A stretch of 11,891 nt of DNA from Cyanobacteriota bacterium (lineage in GTDB: Bacteria; Cyanobacteriota; Cyanobacteriia; PCC-6307; Cyanobiaceae): contig CANHSW010000036.1 of assembly GCA_947463165.1 (NCBI GenBank), positions 1-11,891 of the forward strand, in the 5' to 3' direction. The notes under the pieces were generated by a model, which worked only from the letters and a program-made list of their open reading frames with translations, was not told the origin of the DNA and did not search any database. The translations under genes were made by a program, and so were the position numbers. Below are positions 1-7,705 of the stretch, one piece after another; within the stretch, counting starts at the first letter, position 1; every line of letters begins with the position of its first letter.

Positions 1-4
1 AACC

Positions 5-118
5 GCGAGAGCACCCATCTACGGCCAGATCACGGGTCTAAGGCCTGATCACCCATCGCCAGCTAGATCAAACTCCAACCGCCAGATCAAACACCAACGG
101 CTGATGAACCCTTACTGG
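5..118. repeat. Degenerate 19-bp tandem repeat array (about six units)
   Basis: Six diverged copies of a unit of the form GCCAGATCAAACACCAACG lie head to tail. Their starts are about 5, 24, 43, 62, 81 and 100. The core GATCA occurs at 28, 47, 66 and 85, exactly 19 bp apart. A one-base variant (GAGCA) sits in phase at 9 and another (GATGA) at 103, one base short. The futC stop codon (87-89) falls inside the fifth unit, so the array straddles the 3' end of that gene. Looser ACCACC-type copies of 15-18 bp continue at 123-170 inside the coding region. The left end may extend beyond the window. No T-run or strong hairpin was seen, so it does not look like an intrinsic terminator. Function unknown. 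Confidence 0.75.
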
Positions 119-1304
119 CAACACCACCGCTAGCAAGACCACCGCCAGCCATGGCACCACTAGCCAGGCCTGCCGCCTCGGCCGAGCCGAAGAGGGTGGC
201 GACGGCCTGGGGGCGCAGCGTCACCCTGCATTGCATACCCAGCTCACAAGGATGGTCTAGGGGCAGCTTCAGCCGTAACCGCTGGCCCCGGCCCTCCAGC
301 AGGGCCATCCAGGCGGGGCCGAGAAATTCGCGGCCCATCAGCTGCCAATCGCCGTGGGGATCGCTTTGCAACTGCAGATCCTCCTGGCTAAACATCACCT
401 CCAGCGGCTGGCCAGCTTGATGCAAACTATCGCCTGGCTGGCTATTCCCAGCCCAGCGCCATTGGCTTGCGGGAATGATGCCCAGCGGCGTCACTAAATC
501 ACCGGCCTGCAGGCTGGCGGGCAGCAGGTTGGCCTGCAGCACGAAACGGCCCACGAAGGCGGTGGCCGGCTGTTGCACCAGCTGCCTTGGCGGCGCGCAT
601 TGATGCAATACCCCGTCCCGCAGCACGGCCACCCGATTGCAGATGGCCAGCGCCTCCTCCGGGTCGTGGGTCACGATCAGGCCACTGGCGCCAACGCTGC
701 TGAGCACCCGGGGCAGCTCGCTGCGCAGGCGCAGCCGCACCTCCACATCCAGGTTGGAGAAGGGTTCATCCAGCAGCAGCACCTTGGGCTGCGGCGCCAG
801 GGCCCTGGCCAGGGCCAGCCGCTGCCGCTGGCCACCCGAAAGTTGGTGCGGATAGCGGCGCTCCAGGCCCTCCAACCCCAGCAGTTCCATCAGCCAGCGC
901 ACCCGGCTCAAGTCTTGGCCGCGCCGCAGCCCAAAGCAGGCGTTTTGCCAGGCATCCAGGTGTGGAAACAGGGCGTAGTCCTGAAACACCATGCCCACCC
1001 CCCGCCGTTCCGCCGGCAGCCAGTGCTGGGCGCCGGCCACCTGGCGGCCTTCTATCCAAACCGACCCCCGCGCCGGGCGCTCAAAGCCCGCCACCAGCCG
1101 CAGCAAGGTGGTCTTGCCGCAACCCGATGGCCCCAGCAAACCCACCAGCTCTCCTCGCTGCAGCGATAGATCGATCTGGCGCAGGGTCCAGCCCCCAGAG
1201 TCGCCACTGGCAATGCCAGTTCCAGTGCCGTTGCCATGGCCGTTGGCGTAGCGGTGCCAGACGCCCCGCAGCTGCAGATGGGCTGCGCTCAAATCGCCGT
1301 TCAT
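87..1304 (-). CDS. futC: Ferric iron ABC transporter ATP-binding protein (FutC/FbpC-like)
   Basis: This is the ATPase that powers Fe(III) import with the adjacent FutB and FutA, on the cytoplasmic face of the inner membrane. Counting from ATG 1304 (405 residues), Walker A GPSGCGKT is at 58-65, the Q-loop FQDY at 107-110, the signature LSGGQ at 155-159, Walker B LLLDEP at 176-181 and the switch histidine in VTHD at 213. A TOBE-like C-terminal region follows (about 255-375). ATG 1304 is preferred over TTG 1310 because GGAG (complement of 1311-1314) lies 6 bp before the ATG but directly abuts the TTG. The gene begins 2 bp after the futB stop. Two oddities are a Gly/Asn/Thr-rich insertion at about residues 21-38, just after the probable A-loop Tyr19, and a Gly/Ala/Ser-rich tail (about 376-405) that runs into the 19-bp repeat array. 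The iron substrate is inferred from the neighbouring FutA. Confidence 0.9.
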   Translation of the reverse strand: MNGDLSAAHLQLRGVWHRYANGHGNGTGTGIASGDSGGWTLRQIDLSLQRGELVGLLGPSGCGKTTLLRLVAGFERPARGSVWIEGRQVAGAQHWLPAERRGVGMVFQDYALFPHLDAWQNACFGLRRGQDLSRVRWLMELLGLEGLERRYPHQLSGGQRQRLALARALAPQPKVLLLDEPFSNLDVEVRLRLRSELPRVLSSVGASGLIVTHDPEEALAICNRVAVLRDGVLHQCAPPRQLVQQPATAFVGRFVLQANLLPASLQAGDLVTPLGIIPASQWRWAGNSQPGDSLHQAGQPLEVMFSQEDLQLQSDPHGDWQLMGREFLGPAWMALLEGRGQRLRLKLPLDHPCELGMQCRVTLRPQAVATLFGSAEAAGLASGAMAGGGLASGGVASKGSSAVGV

Positions 1305-1306
1305 GT

Positions 1307-2854
1307 TCAACTCCGCTCCTCCAATGAGGGGATCAAGGCGATCGCCGCCAATAAACCAAAGCCCATGATCACCAGGGCCGGCGCCATGGCATAGCCCACC
1401 CTTTCATCACTAGCGTACTGAAACACCCGCACCGCCAAAGTATCAAAATCAAACGGCCTCAGCGACAAGGTGAGCGGTAATTCCTTCACCACATCCACAA
1501 ACACCAACAGCAAACCCACCAGTAGCGGGCCCCGCAGCAGCGGCAAATGAATGCGACCGAGGGTCTGCCACCAGCTGCAGCCCAGGCTGGTGGCTGTTTC
1601 ATCGATACTCACCGGAATCCTTTCCAAGGCGGCGTCGAGACCCTGCTTGGATACGGCCATGAACCGCACCCCATAGCCCCACACCAGCAACAGCACTGGA
1701 TTTAGCTGCAGCGGTCCCCCCAACAGCAGCAACCCCAGGGCCAGCACACTGCCTGGAATCGCATAGCCCAGGCCGGCCATAAAGCTGAATTGATGCACCA
1801 GCGGTCGATCACTCCAGCGGCGGATGATCGCCAGCAGCAGGGCACAAAAGGCCGTGATCGCCGTTACCAGCAGAGCCAGGCCAAAGCTGCGGCCCGCCAA
1901 CGCCAGCAATTCGCTCAATGGTTCCGCCGCCATCACCTGCCAACCCTGCAAAATCCACAGGCCCGGAATTAGCAGGCAGGCCAGCGGTGGCAGCAGGGTG
2001 ACGCCAATGGCGGCTGCTGCGCGCCAACCCGTAAGCGGCCACACCTGGCAACTAACGCTGCCGGTACCCAGGTTCCAGCGGCGGCTGCGGCGCCTCAGGG
2101 CCCGTTCGGCCGCCAGCAGCAGGATCACGATGGCTAGGGCGGTGAGCGCCAACAGGGCCGCCCCCCGGGGGTCGCCATCGATCTGCCAGCGATTCAAAAT
2201 TCCAGCCGACAGGCTCGGCACCCCCAGCAACCTCACCGCTCCCAATTCATTCACCACCTCCATGGCGCTGAGGGCCACGCCGGCGCCAATCGAAGGGGCC
2301 GCCAGCGGCAAAGCCACCCGCCAAAAACTCTGCCATGGCCCCACTCCCAAACTGCGGCAGGCCTCCAGCAGCTGGCGGCCACTCATCGCAAAACTTTCGG
2401 TGCTGAGCAAAAACACATAGGTGTAATTGGCCAGGCTTAGCAGCAGCACCGCCCACCAGATGCCGTAGATGCGGATGCCGTTCTGGCTACCCCAATCGAT
2501 CAAACTGGCCGCCAGCAAATAAGCGGGAAAGGCCAGGGGCAGCAGCTGGGCCATGCGCAGCCAGCGGCGGCCCGGAAAGCGACAAACGGCGGTGAGCCAG
2601 CCAGTGGCCGTGCCCAGCACCGTGCCGAGCAACCCCTCGCCGGCCACCAACAGCAGCGTGCCGCGAATTTGGGCTGCTCCATCGGCGCCGAGGCCGGCGG
2701 CGCCAGGTTCAGCGCTGAACAGGGCATCCCGCAGCAGTGCCGCCAGGGGCGCCAGGGCCAACAGTCCGATCAGCAGCACCGCCAACAGCAGCCCTGCCCT
2801 GCCCAAACCCGGCCTTTCCGCCGGGGAAGCTCTTCCGCTCAAACTCCAAGACAC
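1307..2854 (-). CDS. futB: Ferric iron ABC transporter permease, fused two-domain type (FutB/FbpB-like)
   Basis: This is the inner-membrane channel of the Fe(III) importer. The 515-residue protein is two permease domains in one chain, with about 12 hydrophobic segments. Each half carries the cytoplasmic EAA-type loop that docks on the ATPase: residues about 163-184 (LEACRSLGVGPWQSFWR then LPLAAP) and about 419-440 (ETATSLGCSWWQTLGRIHLP). A basic linker (RALRRRSRRW, 251-260) joins the halves. Such fused permeases are typical of FbpB/FutB iron transporters. The start is GTG 2854, directly abutting the futA TAG stop at 2855-2857, which implies translational coupling. No clear Shine-Dalgarno precedes it, and an in-frame TTG four codons later is an alternative. 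The stop overlaps the weaker TTG start option of futC. The family is clear; iron specificity is inferred from FutA. Confidence 0.9.
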   Translation of the reverse strand: MSWSLSGRASPAERPGLGRAGLLLAVLLIGLLALAPLAALLRDALFSAEPGAAGLGADGAAQIRGTLLLVAGEGLLGTVLGTATGWLTAVCRFPGRRWLRMAQLLPLAFPAYLLAASLIDWGSQNGIRIYGIWWAVLLLSLANYTYVFLLSTESFAMSGRQLLEACRSLGVGPWQSFWRVALPLAAPSIGAGVALSAMEVVNELGAVRLLGVPSLSAGILNRWQIDGDPRGAALLALTALAIVILLLAAERALRRRSRRWNLGTGSVSCQVWPLTGWRAAAAIGVTLLPPLACLLIPGLWILQGWQVMAAEPLSELLALAGRSFGLALLVTAITAFCALLLAIIRRWSDRPLVHQFSFMAGLGYAIPGSVLALGLLLLGGPLQLNPVLLLVWGYGVRFMAVSKQGLDAALERIPVSIDETATSLGCSWWQTLGRIHLPLLRGPLLVGLLLVFVDVVKELPLTLSLRPFDFDTLAVRVFQYASDERVGYAMAPALVIMGFGLLAAIALIPSLEERS

Positions 2855-3910
2855 CTACTGCCAGCCAGCCTGGCTCATCAGCTGCACGGCCTCGGCATTG
2901 CGCCGACCCACCTGCTCAAGGCTCACCGGCGCGGCGGTGAAACTGCCGAAACGCTTGAGGATTGGGTTGTTTCCCCATCCCTTGAGCGGATATTCGTTAT
3001 TGGCGGATGCATAGCCCTCACCGGAGCTGGGGGAGGCGAGAAATTCCAGCAGCTTTTGGGCCTGCTGGGGGTGGCGGGCGTAGCGGGTGACGCCCCCGGC
3101 GGAGATATTCACGTGGGTGGGCTTAGGCCAAACCACGGTCACCTTGGCGGCGGTGGCCTGGTCGGCGGCACTGCTGTCGGCGGCCAACAGGCGCGCCAGG
3201 TAGTAGTGGTTCACCATTGCTGCGCCACATTCGCCCCTGCCGACGGCCCGGGCGATCGGCGTGTCGGAGGAGAACAAGGGCTGCTTCACATTGGCCACCA
3301 TGCCCTGCAGCCAGGTTTTAGTGGCTGCCGTGCCGTGCTGAATAAGTTGGTCTGCCACCAGCGACTGGTTGTAAACATTGGCCCGATCGCGCAGACACAA
3401 CTTGCCCTTCAGTTCCGGCCGCGCCAGGTCGGCATAGGTGCGGATCAAGCTCGGTTTTACGAGCGCAGCGTTAACAATCACCGGGCGGGCACGGCGGGTG
3501 AGGGCGAACCAGCGACCCTGGGAATCGCGCAGGTTGGCGGGCACAGCACTGTTTAGCTGGCGAGAGCGGATCGGTCGATACAGGTTTGCCTGCTGGGCGC
3601 GGTAGATGCGGGCCGCATCCACCAGCACCAACAAATCGGCCTTGGCATTGGTGCCTTCGCTGCGCAGGCGCTGGATCAGTTCGTCGTCCTTGCCCTCCAA
3701 CAGGTTCACCTTGATCCCTGTCTGCTGGGTGAAGCGCTCATAGAGGCGCTTGTCGGTGTTGTAATGGCGGCCTGAATAAACGTTCACTTCCTGCTGTTGG
3801 CTCTGGGCCCCACGGGCCATCTGCAGGCCATAGCCGCCGCCGCCAAGCATCGCGACAGCTGCCAGCAAGAGCAGGCAATTGCGCCTGGAGGAGTGGCGGT
3901 GTAGGGCCAA
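2855..3910 (-). CDS. futA: Fe(III) ABC transporter substrate-binding protein (FutA/IdiA-like)
   Basis: This is the periplasmic receptor that binds ferric iron and delivers it to FutB/FutC. With the start at TTG 3910 (351 residues) the N-terminus has a twin-arginine-like signal: SSRRNC at 7-12, a hydrophobic stretch at about 13-30 and a likely cleavage near ARGAQS (32-37). Likely iron ligands are H49 and Y50 in YSGRHYNTD, Y180 in RANVYNQ, and Y236 and Y237 in NHYY. The 130- and 56-residue spacings between these tyrosines match those I recall for Synechocystis FutA proteins. No in-frame ATG or GTG lies ahead of the signal peptide; the only options are TTG 3910 and TTG 3994. The shorter form gives a compact signal and leaves an upstream dyad outside the gene. 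Neither start has a clear Shine-Dalgarno. It is the first gene of futABC. Confidence 0.9.
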   Translation of the reverse strand: MALHRHSSRRNCLLLLAAVAMLGGGGYGLQMARGAQSQQQEVNVYSGRHYNTDKRLYERFTQQTGIKVNLLEGKDDELIQRLRSEGTNAKADLLVLVDAARIYRAQQANLYRPIRSRQLNSAVPANLRDSQGRWFALTRRARPVIVNAALVKPSLIRTYADLARPELKGKLCLRDRANVYNQSLVADQLIQHGTAATKTWLQGMVANVKQPLFSSDTPIARAVGRGECGAAMVNHYYLARLLAADSSAADQATAAKVTVVWPKPTHVNISAGGVTRYARHPQQAQKLLEFLASPSSGEGYASANNEYPLKGWGNNPILKRFGSFTAAPVSLEQVGRRNAEAVQLMSQAGWQ

Positions 3911-4267
3911 GACAGGTAATCGGGCATCGTGCCCAGAACCTAGGCAAAGCGCCCGGTGGCCCTGGGCAGCATTTACTGCTAATGCTGGTAGCAAATGTTA
4001 CGCAGCCCTGGTGAGGCAGCCTTGAGCAGGGCGGCAGCGACCGCTAAAGGTAGCTTGAAGCGATGGGTAAAGCGAAAAGTAATGTGAAGAACAAAGCGGA
4101 GAAAGGCTAGGGCTGGATCAGCTTCCCTGGCCCAAGACAAGGGCGCTTCGCAAATTCCCCGCCTGGCATCTGAGAGTTGCGATTCGCCCAGTTACCGCAA
4201 TTATGCCGAACTCATAAGCAAGGTGGGATTGGAATTTTTCAAGGTGCAAATTACAAAGCAAATAGAT
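3911..4267. other. Intergenic region upstream of futA
   Basis: This stretch of about 357 bp lies between the RND pump stop and the preferred futA start. I see no convincing gene in it. The part nearest futA contains the 7-7-7 dyad at 3967-3987 and a weak minus-strand -10-like hexamer TAACAT (complement of 3995-4000) without a good -35. The part nearest the pump (about 4200-4267) is more AT-rich than the genes around it. No intrinsic terminator for the pump gene was found. The promoter of futABC should lie here, but I cannot place it with confidence. Confidence 0.5.
3967..3987. promoter_or_regulatory. Perfect inverted repeat upstream of futA, candidate operator
   Basis: The arms CAGCATT (3967-3973) and AATGCTG (3981-3987) are perfect reverse complements around a 7-bp spacer. 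The dyad lies 57 bp upstream of the preferred futA start. It begins 7 bp downstream of the -10-like TAACAT, so it could cover a transcription start. An iron operon is expected to be controlled by a Fur-type repressor, but this is not the classic Fur box in arm sequence or spacing. It is a candidate only. Confidence 0.35.
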
Positions 4268-7200
4268 TCACAATTCTTGCCTACCCAGCTCCCAGCCTTT
4301 TACCATACGATAAATCACTGGCACCACAAACAAACTCAAGGCTGTGGAAATTAATAGACCGAAAAATACCACCGTGCCAATACTAATGCGACTGCCGGAG
4401 CCGGAGCCAGTGGCAATCAATAATGGTACAAAGCCGGCTAAAGATGAAAAGGCGGTTAGCAAAATTGGTCGCAGGCGGGCTACTGCGGCCCCCTGGATAG
4501 CCTCCGCCAATGGCATACCTGTGGCCAGGCGTTGGTTGGCAAATTCCACGATCAAAATGCCATTTTTGGCCGCCAGGCTAACCAATACCAGTAAGCCCAT
4601 CTGGCCATAGCCATCGAGGGGTAAGCCCCGCAGTGCCAAGCCGATCAGGGCGCCGAGCACCGCCAGGGGCACGGTGATCAGGATGATCAAGGGATCGATG
4701 AAATTTTCGTATAAGGCCGCCAGCACCAGCAGCATCACCAGGATGGCCAGGCCAAAAATGCGGCCATTGCTCCCCCCCGCCCTGGCCTCTTCCCGCGCCA
4801 AACCAGCCCATTCCAGGCCGGTGCTCTGGCTATCACGCTCTTGATGCAGCCGCTCAAGAATCGCCATCGCCTGGCCGCTGCTCACGCCGGAGCGCGGCAG
4901 CGCCCGCACCGATATCGAGCGCACCAATCGGCTGTGGTTGATGCTGGCCGGCGCCGTTCCCCGCTCAATCCGCACCAGCTGGCCCAGGGGAATCAACAGG
5001 CCGGCGCGGCTACGCACCTGCAGCGCCAGCAAATCGGCAGCATCGCGTCGGGACTGGCCCTCAAGCTGCACAATTACCCTGCGTACCTGGCCACTTTCAA
5101 AGCTATCATTTACATAATCACTGCCAAAACTGGCGCCAATAGTGTCTATAACAGTGCCCAGATCCACCCCTAGAGAAGCCATCATCATCCGATCGGGAAT
5201 CAGTTCAATCTGAGGCGCAGAGGCATTGAAACGACTGGAAACCCGTTCAAAGGCACCGGTGGCATTGGCGGCAGCCATGAAGGCCCGGGCCTCCTGCTCA
5301 AAAGCCTCCAGGCTGAGCTGGCCATTGCTGGTATCAAGTAAATCCAGTTCCAAGCCCCCCTCTGAACTAAAACCCCGCACACTGGGGGCCTCGCTCAGCT
5401 GCACCACGGCATTGCGAATTCCCTTGCGCAGGCTGCGGTTCAGCCGTTCACTGATCGCGGCGCTGCTGGCCTCGGCGCCGCGGCGCTCCTCTATCGGGGC
5501 CAGGCGCAGAAAGAAAGTTCCCTTATTCGGACTGCTATCACCAAAGGAGCGGCCGGCATAGAAATTGGCACGCCGAATCAGCGGTTCTTTCTGCACCAGC
5601 TGGCGCACCTTATCCAGCACGGCCTGGGTTTGCTGCACCCCCAGCCCATCGGCCAGGATTACGGCTCCCCGAATCTGACCGTTGTCTTCCTGGGGAATGA
5701 AAGCCCGCGGCCGCAGCTGCAGGGCGATGCCGGTGAGCAGCAAACCAAATAGCAACAGGGCCACCAAGGCGCGCTTTTTGGTCATCACCCAATCCAGCCA
5801 GCGGCCGTAGGGAGCCTCTAGTGATTCCAGGGCACGGCGGGGTGGATCGATCCAGCGCAGCAACCAGGCCGGTTCCGCCCGCTGGGCCTGCAGCAGCGCC
5901 CTGGCCGCCACCGGCGTAAAGCTGATCGCATTGAAGGTGGAAAAAGCTATAGAGGAGGCAATCGTGATCGCGATCGGCCCATAGAGGCGGCCGATGCTGC
6001 CGGTTAAACCGATCACCGGCACGAACACCGCGACCAGCACCAGCGAGGTGGCGATCACGGCACCGCCCAATTCCGCCATCGCCTGGCGCGCAGCTTCTAG
6101 GGGGGCGATGCCCAGCTCCAGCCGCCGGCCGATGTCTTCGCTCACCACGATGGCGTCGTCCACCACCAGGCCGCTGGCCAACACCATCCCGAACAGGGTG
6201 AGGCTGTTCAGCGATTGGCCACTGATCAGCAACACACTGAAGGCGCCCACCAGGGCCACCGGTACAGCCAGGGCGGTAACCAGGGCCAGGCGGCTGTTGC
6301 CCAGCCCGAGCAGCAACACCACCAGCACCAGCAGCACAGCATCGCGCAGGCTGTCGATGGCGCCATCGATGCTGCCGCGCACAAAATCGGCCTCATCGAG
6401 GATCAACTCCTGATCCACCCCGGGCGGAAACTGGGGGGCCAGTTCGGCCAGGGCAGCATTCACCGCTTCGCTCACGGCGATGGCGTTGCTGCCGTCGCGC
6501 TGATAAATGACCACCGACACGGTGGTGCGACCCTGCAGGTCGGTGGCGATCGTGTCGTAGTTCTCCTTGCCCAGTTCCACCCGGCCCAGGTCTCGCAGCA
6601 TGGTGACGCCGCCATTGGCGCTGCGGGCCACCACCAACCGCTGGAAATCCTCTGCGCTGCGCAGCCGCCCCTCCAGGCGCAGGGGCAGGGTGAGGGCCTG
6701 GCCCTCAGGGCTGGGGGCATCGCCCGCCTCCCCCAGGGCGGCCAGCAGGTTCTGCTGTTGCAGGGCTGTGCGCACATCGGCAATCGTGAGCTGGCGTTGG
6801 GCCAGCAGCTGGGGGTCGAGCCAGAGCCGAAACGCCAGGTTGCTGCCGCCGTTGAGGCTCACATCGCCCACCCCAGGCACCCGGCGCAACCGCTCTGTCA
6901 CCACCTGATTCACCCAGCCGCTGAGAAAGGTGTCGCCATAGGTGCTGCGTTCGGCGCTGAAGCTGAGCACCATCAGCAGGTCGTCGGAGCTGCGCCGCAC
7001 CTGCACACCAAAACGAGCCACCTGGGCGGGCAGCTGCCGCTGCACCACTGAGGTTTCGTTTTGGGTATTGATTTGGTTCAGCTCTGGGTTACCCCCCTCA
7101 AAGCTGAGGGTGATCACACTGCCGCTGGCCGAACTGGTGGAGCGAATCGCATCGAGCCGCTCCAATCCATTCAGCTGCCGCTCGATCAGGGCAGTGACCC

Positions 7201-7387
7201 CCTCTTCCACCACCTCCGGGCTGGCCCCGGGATAGTTAGCCCGCACCGTGACCCTACTGGGGGCAATCGGCGGCAGGTTTTCCACCTGTAGCAGCGGCAG
7301 GCTCACCAGACCCGCCAACAGCACCAGCAAACTGCAGACGAGCGTGAAGACCGGACGCCGCAGAAAAGGATCGGAGATCGACTTCAC
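4268..7387 (-). CDS. RND-family efflux pump, inner-membrane subunit (HAE1/AcrB-like)
   Basis: This is a proton-driven exporter of the AcrB/MexB type; the substrate is unknown. The full-length protein (1039 residues from GTG 7387) has the expected layout: TM1 near the start after SISDPFLRRPVF, a first large periplasmic porter/docking region (about 35-345), a TM bundle, a second periplasmic region (about 560-870) and a final TM bundle. The proton-relay residues are present: D410 and D411 in TM4 (GLVVDDAIVVSED) and K941 in TM10 (LAAKNGILIVEF), close to AcrB D407, D408 and K940. GTG 7387 and TTG 7390 are both possible starts; GGAG (complement of 7397-7400) lies 9 and 6 bp upstream respectively. 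It starts 38 bp after the DUF3136-like gene, so the two are probably co-transcribed. No periplasmic adaptor or outer-membrane channel gene is in the window, so its partners must be encoded elsewhere. Export of drugs, lipids or siderophores cannot be told apart here. Confidence 0.93.
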   Translation of the reverse strand: MKSISDPFLRRPVFTLVCSLLVLLAGLVSLPLLQVENLPPIAPSRVTVRANYPGASPEVVEEGVTALIERQLNGLERLDAIRSTSSASGSVITLSFEGGNPELNQINTQNETSVVQRQLPAQVARFGVQVRRSSDDLLMVLSFSAERSTYGDTFLSGWVNQVVTERLRRVPGVGDVSLNGGSNLAFRLWLDPQLLAQRQLTIADVRTALQQQNLLAALGEAGDAPSPEGQALTLPLRLEGRLRSAEDFQRLVVARSANGGVTMLRDLGRVELGKENYDTIATDLQGRTTVSVVIYQRDGSNAIAVSEAVNAALAELAPQFPPGVDQELILDEADFVRGSIDGAIDSLRDAVLLVLVVLLLGLGNSRLALVTALAVPVALVGAFSVLLISGQSLNSLTLFGMVLASGLVVDDAIVVSEDIGRRLELGIAPLEAARQAMAELGGAVIATSLVLVAVFVPVIGLTGSIGRLYGPIAITIASSIAFSTFNAISFTPVAARALLQAQRAEPAWLLRWIDPPRRALESLEAPYGRWLDWVMTKKRALVALLLFGLLLTGIALQLRPRAFIPQEDNGQIRGAVILADGLGVQQTQAVLDKVRQLVQKEPLIRRANFYAGRSFGDSSPNKGTFFLRLAPIEERRGAEASSAAISERLNRSLRKGIRNAVVQLSEAPSVRGFSSEGGLELDLLDTSNGQLSLEAFEQEARAFMAAANATGAFERVSSRFNASAPQIELIPDRMMMASLGVDLGTVIDTIGASFGSDYVNDSFESGQVRRVIVQLEGQSRRDAADLLALQVRSRAGLLIPLGQLVRIERGTAPASINHSRLVRSISVRALPRSGVSSGQAMAILERLHQERDSQSTGLEWAGLAREEARAGGSNGRIFGLAILVMLLVLAALYENFIDPLIILITVPLAVLGALIGLALRGLPLDGYGQMGLLVLVSLAAKNGILIVEFANQRLATGMPLAEAIQGAAVARLRPILLTAFSSLAGFVPLLIATGSGSGSRISIGTVVFFGLLISTALSLFVVPVIYRMVKGWELGRQEL

Positions 7388-7425
7388 CAATCCGGGCTCC
7401 AGTCACGGCTACAGAGGTGGCAGTT

Positions 7426-7641
7426 CTAACCCAAATCCCTCTTGAAAACAGTGCAGAGGTAATCGGGATCCTTGTAGCGGTTGGGCAGACAGGTGTGCAG
7501 GCTCTCCAGCCGGCTCCAGCAGAGGGTGCGCTGGATGGTGGCCAGGGGCTTGCCGGCCTGCAACAACATCCTCAGGGCCTTGCAATAGAGAGGGTAGTTC
7601 GCCTCCAGTTCCCCGATCGTGAGACTCTGTCGCTCTTTCAT
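7426..7641 (-). CDS. Small conserved cyanobacterial protein, DUF3136-like
   Basis: A 71-residue protein starting MKERQSLTIGELEANYP. From memory the core LTIGELEANYPLYCKALR and the CWSRLESLHTCLP then YK stretch resemble DUF3136, a short cyanobacterial family of unknown function; no search was run. It is predicted mostly helical. The segment GKPLATIQRTLCWSRLESLH has the look of a helix-turn-helix, so a small DNA-binding role is conceivable, but that is inference. It contains four cysteines (20, 41, 51 and 63). ATG 7641 is preferred because the family motif starts a few residues later. The in-frame GTG 7674 would add 11 Pro/Gly-rich residues and lies within a predicted hairpin. The gene sits between pyrF-pyrE (64 bp upstream) and the RND pump (38 bp downstream), all co-directional. 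Confidence 0.75.
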   Translation of the reverse strand: MKERQSLTIGELEANYPLYCKALRMLLQAGKPLATIQRTLCWSRLESLHTCLPNRYKDPDYLCTVFKRDLG

Positions 7642-7648
7642 CTGTCGG

Positions 7649-7675
7649 GGTGCGCCCGAGGGTAACAGGGGCACC
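7649..7675 (-). promoter_or_regulatory. GC-rich RNA hairpin just upstream of the DUF3136-like start codon
   Basis: In the minus-strand transcript, GGUGC (7675-7671) plus CCC (7670-7668) can pair with GGG (7657-7655) and GCACC (7653-7649), with one bulged C and a 10-nt loop. That is eight G/C-rich base pairs ending 7 nt before ATG 7641. It could occlude the ribosome-binding region or mark a processing site between pyrF-pyrE and the downstream genes. No U-run follows, so it is not a standard intrinsic terminator. Structure only; function inferred. Confidence 0.35.
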
Positions 7676-7705
7676 AGTTCAGCCTAAACGGCAGGCGGCA
7701 CTGGG

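Noticed and set aside
5..118. CRISPR array
   Set aside because: The units are contiguous, diverged and without unique spacers, and there are no cas genes.
2669..3556. Long plus-strand open frame (295 codons) opposite futA and futB
   Set aside because: It lies antisense to two clear transporter genes, has Gly/Gln/His-biased composition and no family resemblance; it is a by-product of GC-rich coding on the other strand.
6215..7051. Plus-strand open frame (278 codons) opposite the RND gene
   Set aside because: Rich in His, Gln and Ala in the manner of antisense frames, with no recognisable domain, and fully inside a conserved pump gene.
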